Notes: generated by a model not told the origin, from the sequence alone. DNA of 9,391 nucleotides from Acidobacteriaceae bacterium (GCA_030040395.1 JASHTU010000298.1:1-9391); one strand, 5' to 3'; positions 1 through 7,304 are shown, counted from the first letter of the stretch. Numbers and translations are program-made.

Positions 1-73
1 CCGAATTCGTCTCCCATGTCCGCCGCCTCTTGCCTGGCTTTCCGCCGTATTCTGAATCCGAAGGACAATCCCG

Positions 74-595
74 ATGACCTTGCTTGACGCTCCCTCATTC
101 GACGAAGCTCGCGCCCGCCGCCGCCGCGTCGTTGTTTACTCCGCAGTCGGCGGCTTGGTGGTGCTCTTCATTCTGTGGTGGCTTGTCGCCGGGCGTCCAA
201 TCGATTGGCCCTGGAACTGGGACAATCATCTCTTCGGCCGCGCGGCTGTCAACCGCTTCATGACCGACCTGGAGAAGAACGACCTTCAAAAGGCTTATGG
301 CGTCTGGATGCACGACACTAACTGGCAGCAGCATGCCCAGCGCTATACCGCCTATCCGTTCTCCCGCTTCCAGGACGATTGGAGCGCCACCAGTCCGGAT
401 GCCGAATACCACAGCATTCACAGCTTCCGCATTGCGGCGGCGCGCATGTACGGCAATGTGCTGCTGGTGGCCATCCTGGTCAACGGCGCCAGGCAAAACG
501 CGCTCGACCTCACCTGGGACCCCAGGACAAGGACGCTCAGCTTTGCGCCGCCCGGCGTGCGCCTGTCCACGGTGCCTTGGGCAGTGGTGCCGTAA
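74..595 (+). CDS. Single-pass membrane protein of unknown function
   Basis: Predicted 173-residue protein. The start is supported by AAGGA at 61-65, eight bases before the ATG. The N-terminus carries an Arg cluster (R13-R18), then one hydrophobic segment at about residues 19-39, which suggests a cytoplasmic N-terminus and an exported domain. The exported part (about 55-173) begins with a helix-like stretch, AVNRFMTDLEKNDLQKAYGVW, of the kind that opens NTF2-like folds, and ends in beta-strand-like segments; an NTF2-like fold is inference only. I do not recognise a named family. The stop is 8 bases before the transporter gene, so the two are probably cotranscribed. No convincing promoter was seen in the 73 bases upstream. 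Confidence 0.8.
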   Translation: MTLLDAPSFDEARARRRRVVVYSAVGGLVVLFILWWLVAGRPIDWPWNWDNHLFGRAAVNRFMTDLEKNDLQKAYGVWMHDTNWQQHAQRYTAYPFSRFQDDWSATSPDAEYHSIHSFRIAAARMYGNVLLVAILVNGARQNALDLTWDPRTRTLSFAPPGVRLSTVPWAVVP

Positions 596-603
596 CCGCA
601 GCC

Positions 604-1605
604 ATGTCCGAGCCCGCGGCCCCGGCGCCGAATCCAGAACCGGGAAATGCGAACAGGCTGGGCCGGCGGCGCTTCAGCCTGCTCGGTTACGGCGCCTGCG
701 CCTTGGCGGGCACGCTGTGGGGCACGGGGTTTTTCTTTGGCCGCCTGGCGCTCAATGAGATGAGCGTGAAGTACATGGTGCTTTACCGCTTTCTCTTTGC
801 TTCGCTGGGCATTTTGCCCGTGGTTTTCGCGCGGCGCGTGCGCTTCACAGCCGCCGAAACGCGGCTCTTGCTTCTCGCCGCGGCCTTCGGGGTTCCTGTC
901 CAATTTCTTGTTCAGTTTCACGGCTTGGCCCTGACTACGGTCAGCCATGCCTCCCTCATGGTGGGCGGCATGCCGGTGCTTCTGGCCGGAGCGGCCGCGC
1001 TGTTTGCCGGCGAATCGCTGGACTGGTTCAGCTGGCTGGCCCTGTGCGGGTCCACGGTGGGTGCGGCGCTCGTGGTGCTGGGCGGCAACCGCGCCACCAC
1101 TGGGCGCGAAACCCCTTCCCTCGCCGGCGACCTGCTGGTGATTACTTCGCTTCTCACCGCGTTGGTCTGGATCCTGCTCAGTAAAAAGCTTCTTGAAACG
1201 CATAGCGCCCCGATCGTGACCGCCTACACCATTCTTTCCGGTACGGCGATGCTGCTGGTGTGGGATTTCGCGCCCATGCTGCTTGCGCCCCTCACGCGCC
1301 AGCCCGCGGATCCCCTCCCGTTTGCCCACATCAGCCTGACCGCGTGGACGGCGCTGGCCATCAGCGGCTTGCTGTGTACGGCCGCCACCACGCTGCTGTG
1401 GAACTGGGGCATCCATCAGGTCCCGGCCTCGCGTGCCGGCGTCTTCCTCAACATCGAGCCAGCGCTCGGGTCAATCTTGGGAGTCGAACTGCTGGGCGAA
1501 CGGCTCGGCCCCTACGCTTGGTTGGGTGGCGCGCTTATCCTTGCTGCAGCCGTCGCCCTCACCACGCGGGGCAACGAGACCGAGCCGCCCATCATCCTGG
1601 AATAG
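604..1605 (+). CDS. EamA/DMT-superfamily transporter
   Basis: Predicted 333-residue inner-membrane protein with two tandem EamA domains, at about residues 30-160 and 173-322, giving roughly ten membrane segments. The first repeat opens with AGTLWGTGFFFGRLAL, the glycine-rich start typical of drug/metabolite exporters. The second ends with ASRAGVFLNIEPALGSILG and a GER motif (298-300), the usual signature of the last EamA helices. Length is at the upper end of the usual 280-330 because of a Pro/Ala-rich hydrophilic N-terminus (2-20). ATG 604 is chosen because the frame upstream runs through the preceding gene and encodes no EamA sequence. No clear ribosome binding site is visible, so translation may be coupled to the gene ending 8 bases earlier. 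The substrate cannot be predicted; family members export amino acids or metabolites. Confidence 0.93.
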   Translation: MSEPAAPAPNPEPGNANRLGRRRFSLLGYGACALAGTLWGTGFFFGRLALNEMSVKYMVLYRFLFASLGILPVVFARRVRFTAAETRLLLLAAAFGVPVQFLVQFHGLALTTVSHASLMVGGMPVLLAGAAALFAGESLDWFSWLALCGSTVGAALVVLGGNRATTGRETPSLAGDLLVITSLLTALVWILLSKKLLETHSAPIVTAYTILSGTAMLLVWDFAPMLLAPLTRQPADPLPFAHISLTAWTALAISGLLCTAATTLLWNWGIHQVPASRAGVFLNIEPALGSILGVELLGERLGPYAWLGGALILAAAVALTTRGNETEPPIILE

Positions 1606-1633
1606 CGGGGAAGAGTTCGGTATCATCGTCAGC

Positions 1634-2419
1634 ATGTCCGTCGACACAAGCGCAACGCCGGAAATTGAGACCTCCGCCACGCCGCGTGGCAGACGGCGCG
1701 CCCTGATCGAAATTGCCGTTGCCTACGGGTTGATTCTGATCGTCATCTGGTCGCCGCGCCCATGGCAACGGTTCACCTGGATGGTGGCTGTCATTTCGGT
1801 AGCTGCTATCATTGCGCTCTCCTTCGACGGCCCACGGGCCATGGGCCTCCGCGCCAAGAACTTTTTCCGCTCTATATGGGTGGTGGGCGTGGCGCTCGCG
1901 CTCGCCGGCATCGCCGTGGCGCTGGCCGCTCGCTACCACACGCTGCGCAGCCCCGGCGGCGCGCTCTTCTTTTTCGAGGATTACTGGTCTTACGCCCTGT
2001 GGTCCGGCGTACAGCAGTTCCTGTTGCAGTGTTTCTTTCTCTCGCGGCTACTCCGCCTGCTGCCCAATGCAAAAATGGCCGCCTTCGCCGCCGCCGCGCT
2101 CTTCGCGCTGGCCCATCTGCCCAATCCCATTCTCGCTTCCTTAACAGTGATCTGGGGTTTCGCCGCCTGCCTCATCTTCCTTCGCTACCGCAACCTCTAT
2201 CCGCTCGTCCTTGCCCACGCCATTCTCGGCATCACCATCGCCATCACCATTCCGGGGCCCGTGGACCATAACATGCGCGTCGGTCTTGGCTACCTGACTT
2301 ACCACCGCGGATTCCGCCGCCACCATCATTTGAGCCAGAGAGACCAGATCGCATCCACGGTCGCGTGGGTCACGGCCGAGGCGCCTACCCTCCGGTCAGT
2401 CCTCCACGCCCGCCCGTAA
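1634..2419 (+). CDS. CPBP-family membrane protein, Gln-Gln variant
   Basis: Predicted 261-residue polytopic membrane protein related to the CPBP/Abi (Rce1-like) intramembrane protease family. The later motifs are present: FALAHLPNP with H161, and LVLAHAILG with H195. The first motif, normally EExxxR, reads QQFLLQ (Q127, Q128, Q132), so both catalytic-type glutamates and the arginine are replaced. It is probably not a standard glutamate protease, although I recall QQ-type relatives in Acidobacteria, so this may be a subfamily rather than decay. The start ATG 1634 removes an upstream extension that lies inside the transporter gene. The SD-like GGGGAAG is about 20 bases away, too far to be convincing. 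The last roughly 31 residues lie antisense to the next gene. Function unknown. Confidence 0.85.
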   Translation: MSVDTSATPEIETSATPRGRRRALIEIAVAYGLILIVIWSPRPWQRFTWMVAVISVAAIIALSFDGPRAMGLRAKNFFRSIWVVGVALALAGIAVALAARYHTLRSPGGALFFFEDYWSYALWSGVQQFLLQCFFLSRLLRLLPNAKMAAFAAAALFALAHLPNPILASLTVIWGFAACLIFLRYRNLYPLVLAHAILGITIAITIPGPVDHNMRVGLGYLTYHRGFRRHHHLSQRDQIASTVAWVTAEAPTLRSVLHARP

Positions 2420-3201
2420 AAAACACCCGCTACCGCGGCCAGTAACACGTAGCGCCAATTGAAGCTCGTCGTCCGCTTGTTGAAGTGCGCCAAGCCGAAC
2501 AGCGCCGCCGTCAAGAACAGCGCTCCATGGCGGCCAATCCGCCTCTCAAGCAAGTTTTGCAGCCATCCCCGGAAGAAAAGCTCTTCCGGGACCGCGATAA
2601 AGAAAAAGGTGAAGATCCACGCCCCCGCAATCGCGCCGAAACCCGGCCAGACGCCGTGTGCGTGCAAAAACCCCAGCCCCAGCCCCATCACGAGCGCAAT
2701 CGGCGTGTACAAAGCCACTTCCCGCAGCCCGATCCCGGCGTCGCGGAGGCGCAAACGCAAATCGAATCCAGTCCCGTCCAGTTGCCGCACCAGGACAAAG
2801 CCGTAGATCCCCGCGTCCAGCAGCAAAACCTTGTTGAAGAAGGCCAAGTGGGACGGCCATGCTCCCTCGAACCAACGCAGATCGACCGCCAGGCCTAGCG
2901 TGGCCAGAACCAGAAAGTCGCGCCAGTCGCCGCGTTGCCCGGGATCGGCGCTTGCCGCTTGCTCCAGCAGCACGGCAATCACTGGCGGGAGCAGGAGATA
3001 GAGGGCGAACCAGTTCCAGTGAAAGTCCCTTGCGCTTAACGTAACCAGCACATAGGGAACGCAGAGCGCCGCCGGGCAGCCAAGCCGGGCCCATGGTGGC
3101 AAGGCGAAGATGCGAGCAGTTGCAAACGCGGGGCAGAAAGCCACGGCGAAGTAAGGAAAGAGAGCAAGCAGGGCGGCGGCTATATTGGCCGGAGTGAGCA
3201 T
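2326..3201 (-). CDS. CPBP-family intramembrane metalloprotease/glutamate protease
   Basis: Predicted 291-residue multi-pass membrane protein. It carries the full CPBP motif set: VPEELFFRGWL with E206, E207 and R211, then FGLAHFN with H239, then HATVDAIW with H279. Established members include the Rce1 CAAX prenyl protease and bacterial Abi proteins linked to bacteriocin self-immunity; the substrate here is unknown. ATG at 3201 is chosen because it directly precedes the first hydrophobic stretch. The frame stays open upstream to 3468, but that part is antisense to purA and is polar and Arg-rich. No clear ribosome binding site precedes the start. The gene converges with the Gln-variant CPBP gene and overlaps its 3' end by 94 bases, and it diverges from purA. 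Two members of one family end to end suggest an old duplication or a functional pair. Confidence 0.92.
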   Translation of the reverse strand: MLTPANIAAALLALFPYFAVAFCPAFATARIFALPPWARLGCPAALCVPYVLVTLSARDFHWNWFALYLLLPPVIAVLLEQAASADPGQRGDWRDFLVLATLGLAVDLRWFEGAWPSHLAFFNKVLLLDAGIYGFVLVRQLDGTGFDLRLRLRDAGIGLREVALYTPIALVMGLGLGFLHAHGVWPGFGAIAGAWIFTFFFIAVPEELFFRGWLQNLLERRIGRHGALFLTAALFGLAHFNKRTTSFNWRYVLLAAVAGVFYGRAWRTDRRVGASAVTHATVDAIWSLWLK

Positions 3202-3241
3202 ACGGGCTGGTTTTATTGTGCGCCCTCGGCGCGCCCCATCT

Positions 3242-3326
3242 CCTTTGGTTGGCGGCGTGCGCCAAGGGTTGACGATCAATGGGTTTATGATCGATGAGGA
3301 TGTGGTTGAGTTGCCGCTCCGGCAAC
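3242..3326. promoter_or_regulatory. Two hairpins in the CPBP-purA divergent intergenic region
   Basis: The 208 bases between the divergent starts (3202-3409) hold two hairpins. The first is TTGGCG (3249-3254) with CGCCAA (3260-3265), loop of 5; an alternative outer stem is CCTTTGG (3242-3248) with CCAAGGG (3262-3268). The second is a perfect 7-bp stem, GTTGCCG (3310-3316) and CGGCAAC (3320-3326), with loop CTC. Between them lies GATCA (3274-3278) facing TGATC (3288-3292). TTGACG (3269-3274) and TATGAT (3286-3291) are present but only 11 bases apart, so they are not a normal sigma-70 promoter. The hairpins fall in the likely purA leader or operator; any regulatory role is inference. Confidence 0.4.
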
Positions 3327-3409
3327 CCCGCCTCCAAGTCCACTGCCTGTGTGCGGCCGGATTCGCCAAGACTCCGCGCCGCCGGGCCATCGAACGGGAT
3401 TCCATCGCA

Positions 3410-4726
<1,317 letters not shown>

Positions 4727-4737
4727 ACTCTTGGAAA

Positions 4738-4759
4738 CGCCCCGCTCTTTGCCGGGGCG
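4738..4759 (+). other. GC-rich hairpin between purA and the ABM gene
   Basis: CGCCCCG (4738-4744) and CGGGGCG (4753-4759) form a perfect 7-bp stem with an 8-base loop, 12 bases after the purA stop. It is followed by an A-rich run that contains the next gene's ribosome binding site, not by a T run. It is therefore not a classical intrinsic terminator, but could stabilise the purA 3' end or modulate read-through. Confidence 0.5.
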
Positions 4760-4779
4760 AAAAAGGAAGTCCCGCTCCC

Positions 4780-5067
4780 ATGATCAGCTTCGTTGTACGA
4801 TTCAAGTTTGCCCCCGGAGATCGCGCTGAAGTGGCGGAAATGCTGGCTCTCCTGGCCACCGAATCGCGCCGCGAACCGGGCTGCGTGACCTACGTCCCGC
4901 ACCAGGTGCAGGACGACCCCGACACCGTACTCATCTACGAGCAATACCGCGACGCCCAGGCGCTCGCCGCCCACCGCGATTCCGAGCACTTTAAGAAATA
5001 CGCCATCGGGGGCATCTTCCAGAAAATGCGGGAGCGGAGCCTGGAAAACCTGGTTGCTCTCGTTTGA
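4780..5067 (+). CDS. ABM-domain protein, putative monooxygenase (YgiN-like)
   Basis: Predicted 95-residue single-domain protein of the dimeric alpha/beta-barrel superfamily. The ABM signature is clear: SRREPGCVTYVPHQ (29-42), then DDPDTVLIYEQYRDAQALAA (45-64), then H65 and SEHFKKY (68-74). The length is normal for stand-alone ABM proteins. Known relatives act as cofactor-independent monooxygenases, as in quinol oxidation by YgiN, or have no known substrate; the substrate here cannot be told. AAGGAAG at 4763-4769, ten bases before the ATG, supports the start. It lies 53 bases after purA with a hairpin between, so it may be expressed partly from the purA transcript. No membrane segment or signal peptide is visible. 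Confidence 0.9.
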   Translation: MISFVVRFKFAPGDRAEVAEMLALLATESRREPGCVTYVPHQVQDDPDTVLIYEQYRDAQALAAHRDSEHFKKYAIGGIFQKMRERSLENLVALV

Positions 5068-5165
5068 GGCTTCCTTTCCGTCCAATCAGCGGCAATTCCA
5101 GGCGAGGAGGGCCGGTGGCTACGGAAAGCTGAAAGCGATGGCGTCAGCCTCCTTTCTGAATTGCA

Positions 5166-5195
5166 TTGACCGGCGCCCCCGTCGCGGGCTACCAT
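5166..5195 (+). promoter_or_regulatory. Possible sigma-70 promoter for the DUF4440 gene
   Basis: TTGACC (5166-5171) and TACCAT (5190-5195) are separated by 18 bases. The expected transcription start, about 7 bases downstream (near 5202), would leave only about 5 bases before the ATG at 5207. No ribosome binding site is visible there, so a nearly leaderless transcript is possible. This rests only on a match to consensus. Confidence 0.3.
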
Positions 5196-5206
5196 CCGTT
5201 ACGTTT

Positions 5207-5767
5207 ATGCAGGTTTCTGCATTGCGACTCCCACACTCCGCGCGCCGCTCGATCGCAGTGGCGGGAATGGCTGCGTCAGTGCTTTTGCTCGTGGCCCGGT
5301 CGGCGCCCCTTCAAGCCGGGCGGGGAATGCCGCGCACAGAACGGCACGAGAGCCGCCACGAGATCGATCAGCTTGAAGACGAATGGCGCGATGCGGTGAT
5401 CAAAGGCGACACCGCGGTCATGAACTCTCTGCTCGCCGACGATTACATGGCCATCACCGCTTATGGCACGCTGCAGACCAAGGATGAAACGCTCGCTCTA
5501 CTTCGCTCCGGCCGGGTGCATGTGACTACCCTCGACGTTTCCGACCGCAAGGTGCGCTTCTACGGGACAACCGCGCTGGTCACCTCTTACGCCCAGGTCC
5601 AAGGCACGACCCCCGAGGGCGACCTCTCCGGCGATTATCGCTATACGCGCGTTTACGTACGCGACCCTCACGGCAATTGGAAGATTGTCAACTTCGAGGC
5701 CAGCAAGATCAGCCAACCCGACGGGCGCAAGCGACAGGAGCCGGCTGATCACCTGGTTCATCCATAG
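5207..5767 (+). CDS. Secreted DUF4440 / SnoaL-like protein
   Basis: Predicted 186-residue exported protein. It has a signal peptide with R13 and R14, a hydrophobic core at about 16-30, and a likely cleavage after LQA (A37). The mature part is a DUF4440/SnoaL-like (NTF2-like) domain at about 50-167. It runs from EIDQLEDEWRDAVIKGD, through LLADDYMAITAYGTLQTKDE, to YRYTRVYVRDPHGNWKIVNF. These proteins usually bind small ligands or are of unknown function; no catalytic residues can be assigned. ATG 5207 is preferred because it begins the signal peptide; an in-frame ATG at 5138 would put a long polar stretch in front of it. Neither start has a good ribosome binding site. It follows the ABM gene by 139 bases and is the last gene before a long gene-free stretch. 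Confidence 0.87.
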   Translation: MQVSALRLPHSARRSIAVAGMAASVLLLVARSAPLQAGRGMPRTERHESRHEIDQLEDEWRDAVIKGDTAVMNSLLADDYMAITAYGTLQTKDETLALLRSGRVHVTTLDVSDRKVRFYGTTALVTSYAQVQGTTPEGDLSGDYRYTRVYVRDPHGNWKIVNFEASKISQPDGRKRQEPADHLVHP

Positions 5768-5840
5768 CGCCGTCCATCACCCGACAATAGATTGCTACGC
5801 CATGTACTTTTCAGTTACCCCGCCCCCCTACCCCCTACCA

Positions 5841-5960
5841 TTTTGAGGTTAAGTGGTTTGTTTGCGATTACTTATACTAATTAGTACTGGGTCTAAATTC
5901 TTGATAATAAAGGAGTTAGATCATAACATCTTCAATAATAAGGACTTACGGTCCATTTTC
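5841..5960. repeat. AT-rich segment with 30-base degenerate duplication
   Basis: This stretch is clearly AT-rich against GC-rich surroundings and follows a C-rich run (about 5818-5838). Two related units lie about 30 bases apart: ATAATAAAGGAGTTA (from about 5904) and ATAATAAGGACTTAC (from about 5935). Just before them is a perfect 12-base palindrome, TACTAATTAGTA (5875-5886). From memory it resembles intergenic sequence seen repeatedly in acidobacterial genomes, so it may be a dispersed repeat; that cannot be shown from one copy. No gene is supported. Confidence 0.45.
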
Positions 5961-5990
5961 GGGCGTTTTGCCCCGCTTTCGGTTCAGACC

Positions 5991-6087
5991 CCAGGCAGAG
6001 CCTGGCCGCGAAGGGGCCGCAAAAAGCAGGCGGCCCGGGGATGGCGGCTGTGCCTAGCCGTCTTCCCGGGCCGCTTCGTCTCCGAAG
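5991..6087. repeat. GC-rich cluster of alternative hairpins
   Basis: Four foldable units lie within about 100 bases. CCAGGC (5991-5996) pairs with GCCTGG (6000-6005) around an AGA loop. GGGCCGC (6014-6020) pairs with GCGGCCC (6030-6036). GCGGCCCGGG (6030-6039) pairs perfectly with CCCGGGCCGC (6065-6074) and encloses a 5-bp inner stem, CGGCT (6045-6049) with AGCCG (6056-6060). CTTCG (6074-6078) pairs with CGAAG (6083-6087). The second and third stems share 6030-6036, so they exclude each other. No T run follows. It could be a structured RNA, an attenuator-like device or a REP-type element. Confidence 0.5.
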
Positions 6088-6092
6088 AGGAA

Positions 6093-6328
6093 TCACCCAA
6101 TTTTGATCCCTAAGACCATTTTAGCGATTTGGCGGAAATAACCGGCAAGGTTGGGAAGAAAAATAATCTGTTTGGAATGAGGAATCGGGTCGGGTGCGGG
6201 GGCGGATGGGCTGACAAGCCAGTTGGCGGGAGTTGGTGACTTGATCTTTTCGAGTTGAGAGTCGCATCCGGCAGTTGCCCAAACGTCCGGTTCGATTCTT
6301 GCGCTTCGAATGATGAACGGAGGCCTGG
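6093..6328. other. Gene-free intergenic stretch
   Basis: No gene, RNA gene or repeat is supported here. The left part (about 6093-6180) is AT-rich, the rest is mixed and G-rich. A minus-strand open frame (6093-6857) crosses it but shows no recognisable domain. GGTTCGATTC near 6289-6298 resembles a tRNA T-loop but has no matching stem. Confidence 0.4.
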
Positions 6329-6535
6329 CTAGGGTGTATCGACATATACGAGCGGGCAGCGACGGGAGCCATTTTCCCTCATCCCTGTGTCGTTCGTCGC
6401 TAGCAGACGCCCGGTATCCACCCCACGGACAAAAAGCGCGTCCGCGGGGGCCCCGGTATGCGTCGCTCCTCTCTCCTTGATCTGAGAGAAAATGGCTCCC
6501 GTCGCTGCCCGCTCGTATATGTCGATACACCCTAG
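6329..6535. mobile_element. MITE-like element with perfect 48-bp inverted repeats
   Basis: 6329-6376 and 6488-6535 are exact reverse complements over 48 bases, enclosing 111 bases. The arms start CTAGGGTGTATCGAC and end GTCGATACACCCTAG. After one mismatch the match continues for four more pairs. The interior has its own hairpin: CCCC-A-CGGAC (6421-6430) against GTCCG-C-GGGG (6440-6449). It also has GACGC (6406-6410) facing GCGTC (6460-6464), so the whole unit could fold into one long structure. The interior has no coding potential. The outermost CTAG is palindromic and present at both ends, so it may be a target site: IS630-type elements favour CTAG with TA duplication, and some IS5-family elements duplicate YTAR. 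A non-autonomous element is my first reading; an invertible segment is the alternative. Confidence 0.65.
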
Positions 6536-6550
6536 GGAAACACCTAGATG

Positions 6551-6628
6551 GATCATCGATCGCAAAATGAGTGATAGATCGTTGATCGTAGAACGAGTGA
6601 TAGATCATTGATCGCAAGATGAGTCCAA
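6551..6628. repeat. Three tandem 26-bp repeats with paired GATC sites
   Basis: Units at 6551-6576, 6577-6602 and 6603-6628 share the pattern GATC-N3-GATCG, then A-rich sequence, then GAGT. The first two also share the end GAGTGATA. Each unit opens with two GATC sites seven bases apart, giving six GATC in 63 bases. The unit is 26 bases, not a multiple of three, so it is not a coding repeat. The spacing, about 2.5 helical turns, is compatible with an iteron or regulator-binding array; nothing here names the binding protein. Confidence 0.75.
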
Positions 6629-7042
6629 ATTTCCCGGTTTTCGCGTGATTTTTACTGAAACGGGCTTGACAAACTCTGCAATTAGATTGAACATTTCCAC
6701 AGGTGATTGAAAAAGAGACGCACGCGGTGAGGGTGGCCGCCAAGCGCGACGGATTTTCATCCTGACCCACGCAATTCCCCCAATCTCGCTCGACAGAATA
6801 AAGGGTGTACCCAAGAGGAAGGGTTCGTGTCTTTCCTCGCGGTGCTGTCTTCATCATTCAAGTCGATTTCTCCAAGGTGAGTGAGTGGGGGGCGCGAAAA
6901 CCACAAGTGGATGCGCTCCTTCCGTTAGTGTCAACAAGTCGCCAAGCGGTCGAACATCTTTCGGCTGAAACTTGAGCTGCAAATTGTGAACATCGAAGGG
7001 GGCCCTGAACGAATGCCGATTTCGCGGAGGCGAGTTCGGTGG
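6629..7042. other. Gene-free stretch; isolated TTGACA
   Basis: No gene is supported. TTGACA at 6666-6671 is a perfect -35 hexamer, but no good -10 lies 16-18 bases away, so a promoter is not called. Minus-strand open frames across 6605-7156 show no recognisable domain and no good ribosome binding site. Confidence 0.35.
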
Positions 7043-7058
7043 TGTGATGTTCGTCACA
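7043..7058. promoter_or_regulatory. Perfect Crp-type palindrome TGTGA-N6-TCACA
   Basis: TGTGATGTTCGTCACA matches both half-sites of the Crp-family consensus with the correct 6-base spacing. It lies about 300 bases upstream of the first small paralogous gene (ATG 7356), far for direct activation. No promoter elements were identified beside it, so the match could be chance. Confidence 0.35.
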
Positions 7059-7090
7059 TACGCAGGCGACGGGGCCCGGTCATGCTGGTA

Positions 7091-7146
7091 ACACTGAGTA
7101 ATCGGCCAAACAAGATTTCTCACACCCCCAAGAAGGTACTCAGTGT
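7091..7146. repeat. 10-bp inverted repeat around a 36-base loop
   Basis: ACACTGAGTA (7091-7100) is the exact reverse complement of TACTCAGTGT (7137-7146). The 36 bases between contain no obvious nested stem. It could be the ends of a very small insertion, a DNA-binding site pair or an RNA stem. Confidence 0.4.
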
Positions 7147-7262
7147 AAGGCCGCATGCCGGCAGGGCCCCCCAGTTAACCGGAGCTTCTGTTTGCCGAAC
7201 CGACGCCGCAATTAGAGCGAAGGCCCCGGAAGCCGCAGACTTTTTTAATTGCCTCAACCACG

Positions 7263-7304
7263 CAGGAAGTTTTCCTGTTGTTTCCGGCAGATTGCCTTAT
7301 AAGG
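7263..7304. promoter_or_regulatory. Hairpin and palindrome upstream of the first small paralog
   Basis: CAGGAA (7263-7268) and TTCCTG (7272-7277) form a 6-bp stem with a 3-base loop. Close by is the perfect 10-base palindrome CCTTATAAGG (7295-7304), 51 bases before the ATG at 7356. TTGTTT (7278-7283) and TATAAG (7298-7303) resemble promoter hexamers but are only 14 bases apart. A regulatory role is inference from position. Confidence 0.3.

Noticed and set aside
418..1416. Minus-strand open frame of 332 codons opposite the transporter
   Set aside because: Arg/Gly/Gln-rich shadow of the EamA gene with no domain.
3269..3291. TTGACG and TATGAT as a purA promoter
   Set aside because: The spacer is only 11 bases, far from the usual 16-18.
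3185..3409. 75-residue N-terminal extension of purA
   Set aside because: PurA homology begins exactly at ATG 3410 and the upstream sequence is unlike the family.
6285..6305. GGTTCGATTC as a tRNA T-loop
   Set aside because: The flanking bases do not form a T-stem and no cloverleaf could be drawn.
6551..6628. Tandem repeats as a CRISPR array
   Set aside because: The 26-bp units are directly adjacent with no spacers.
6666..6695. TTGACA as a promoter
   Set aside because: No acceptable -10 hexamer at 16-18 bases and no gene downstream.
6093..6857. Minus-strand open frame of 254 codons crossing the inverted-repeat element and 26-bp repeats
   Set aside because: It reads through repeats that are not coding, has no recognisable domain and no good ribosome binding site; likely a chance open frame.
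6854..7156. Minus-strand open frame of 100 codons
   Set aside because: No domain recognised, start lacks a ribosome binding site, and it spans the Crp-like palindrome and the 10-bp inverted repeat.
7295..7304. CCTTATAAGG matches the eukaryotic CArG-box pattern
   Set aside because: Coincidence in a bacterial sequence; kept only as a palindrome.
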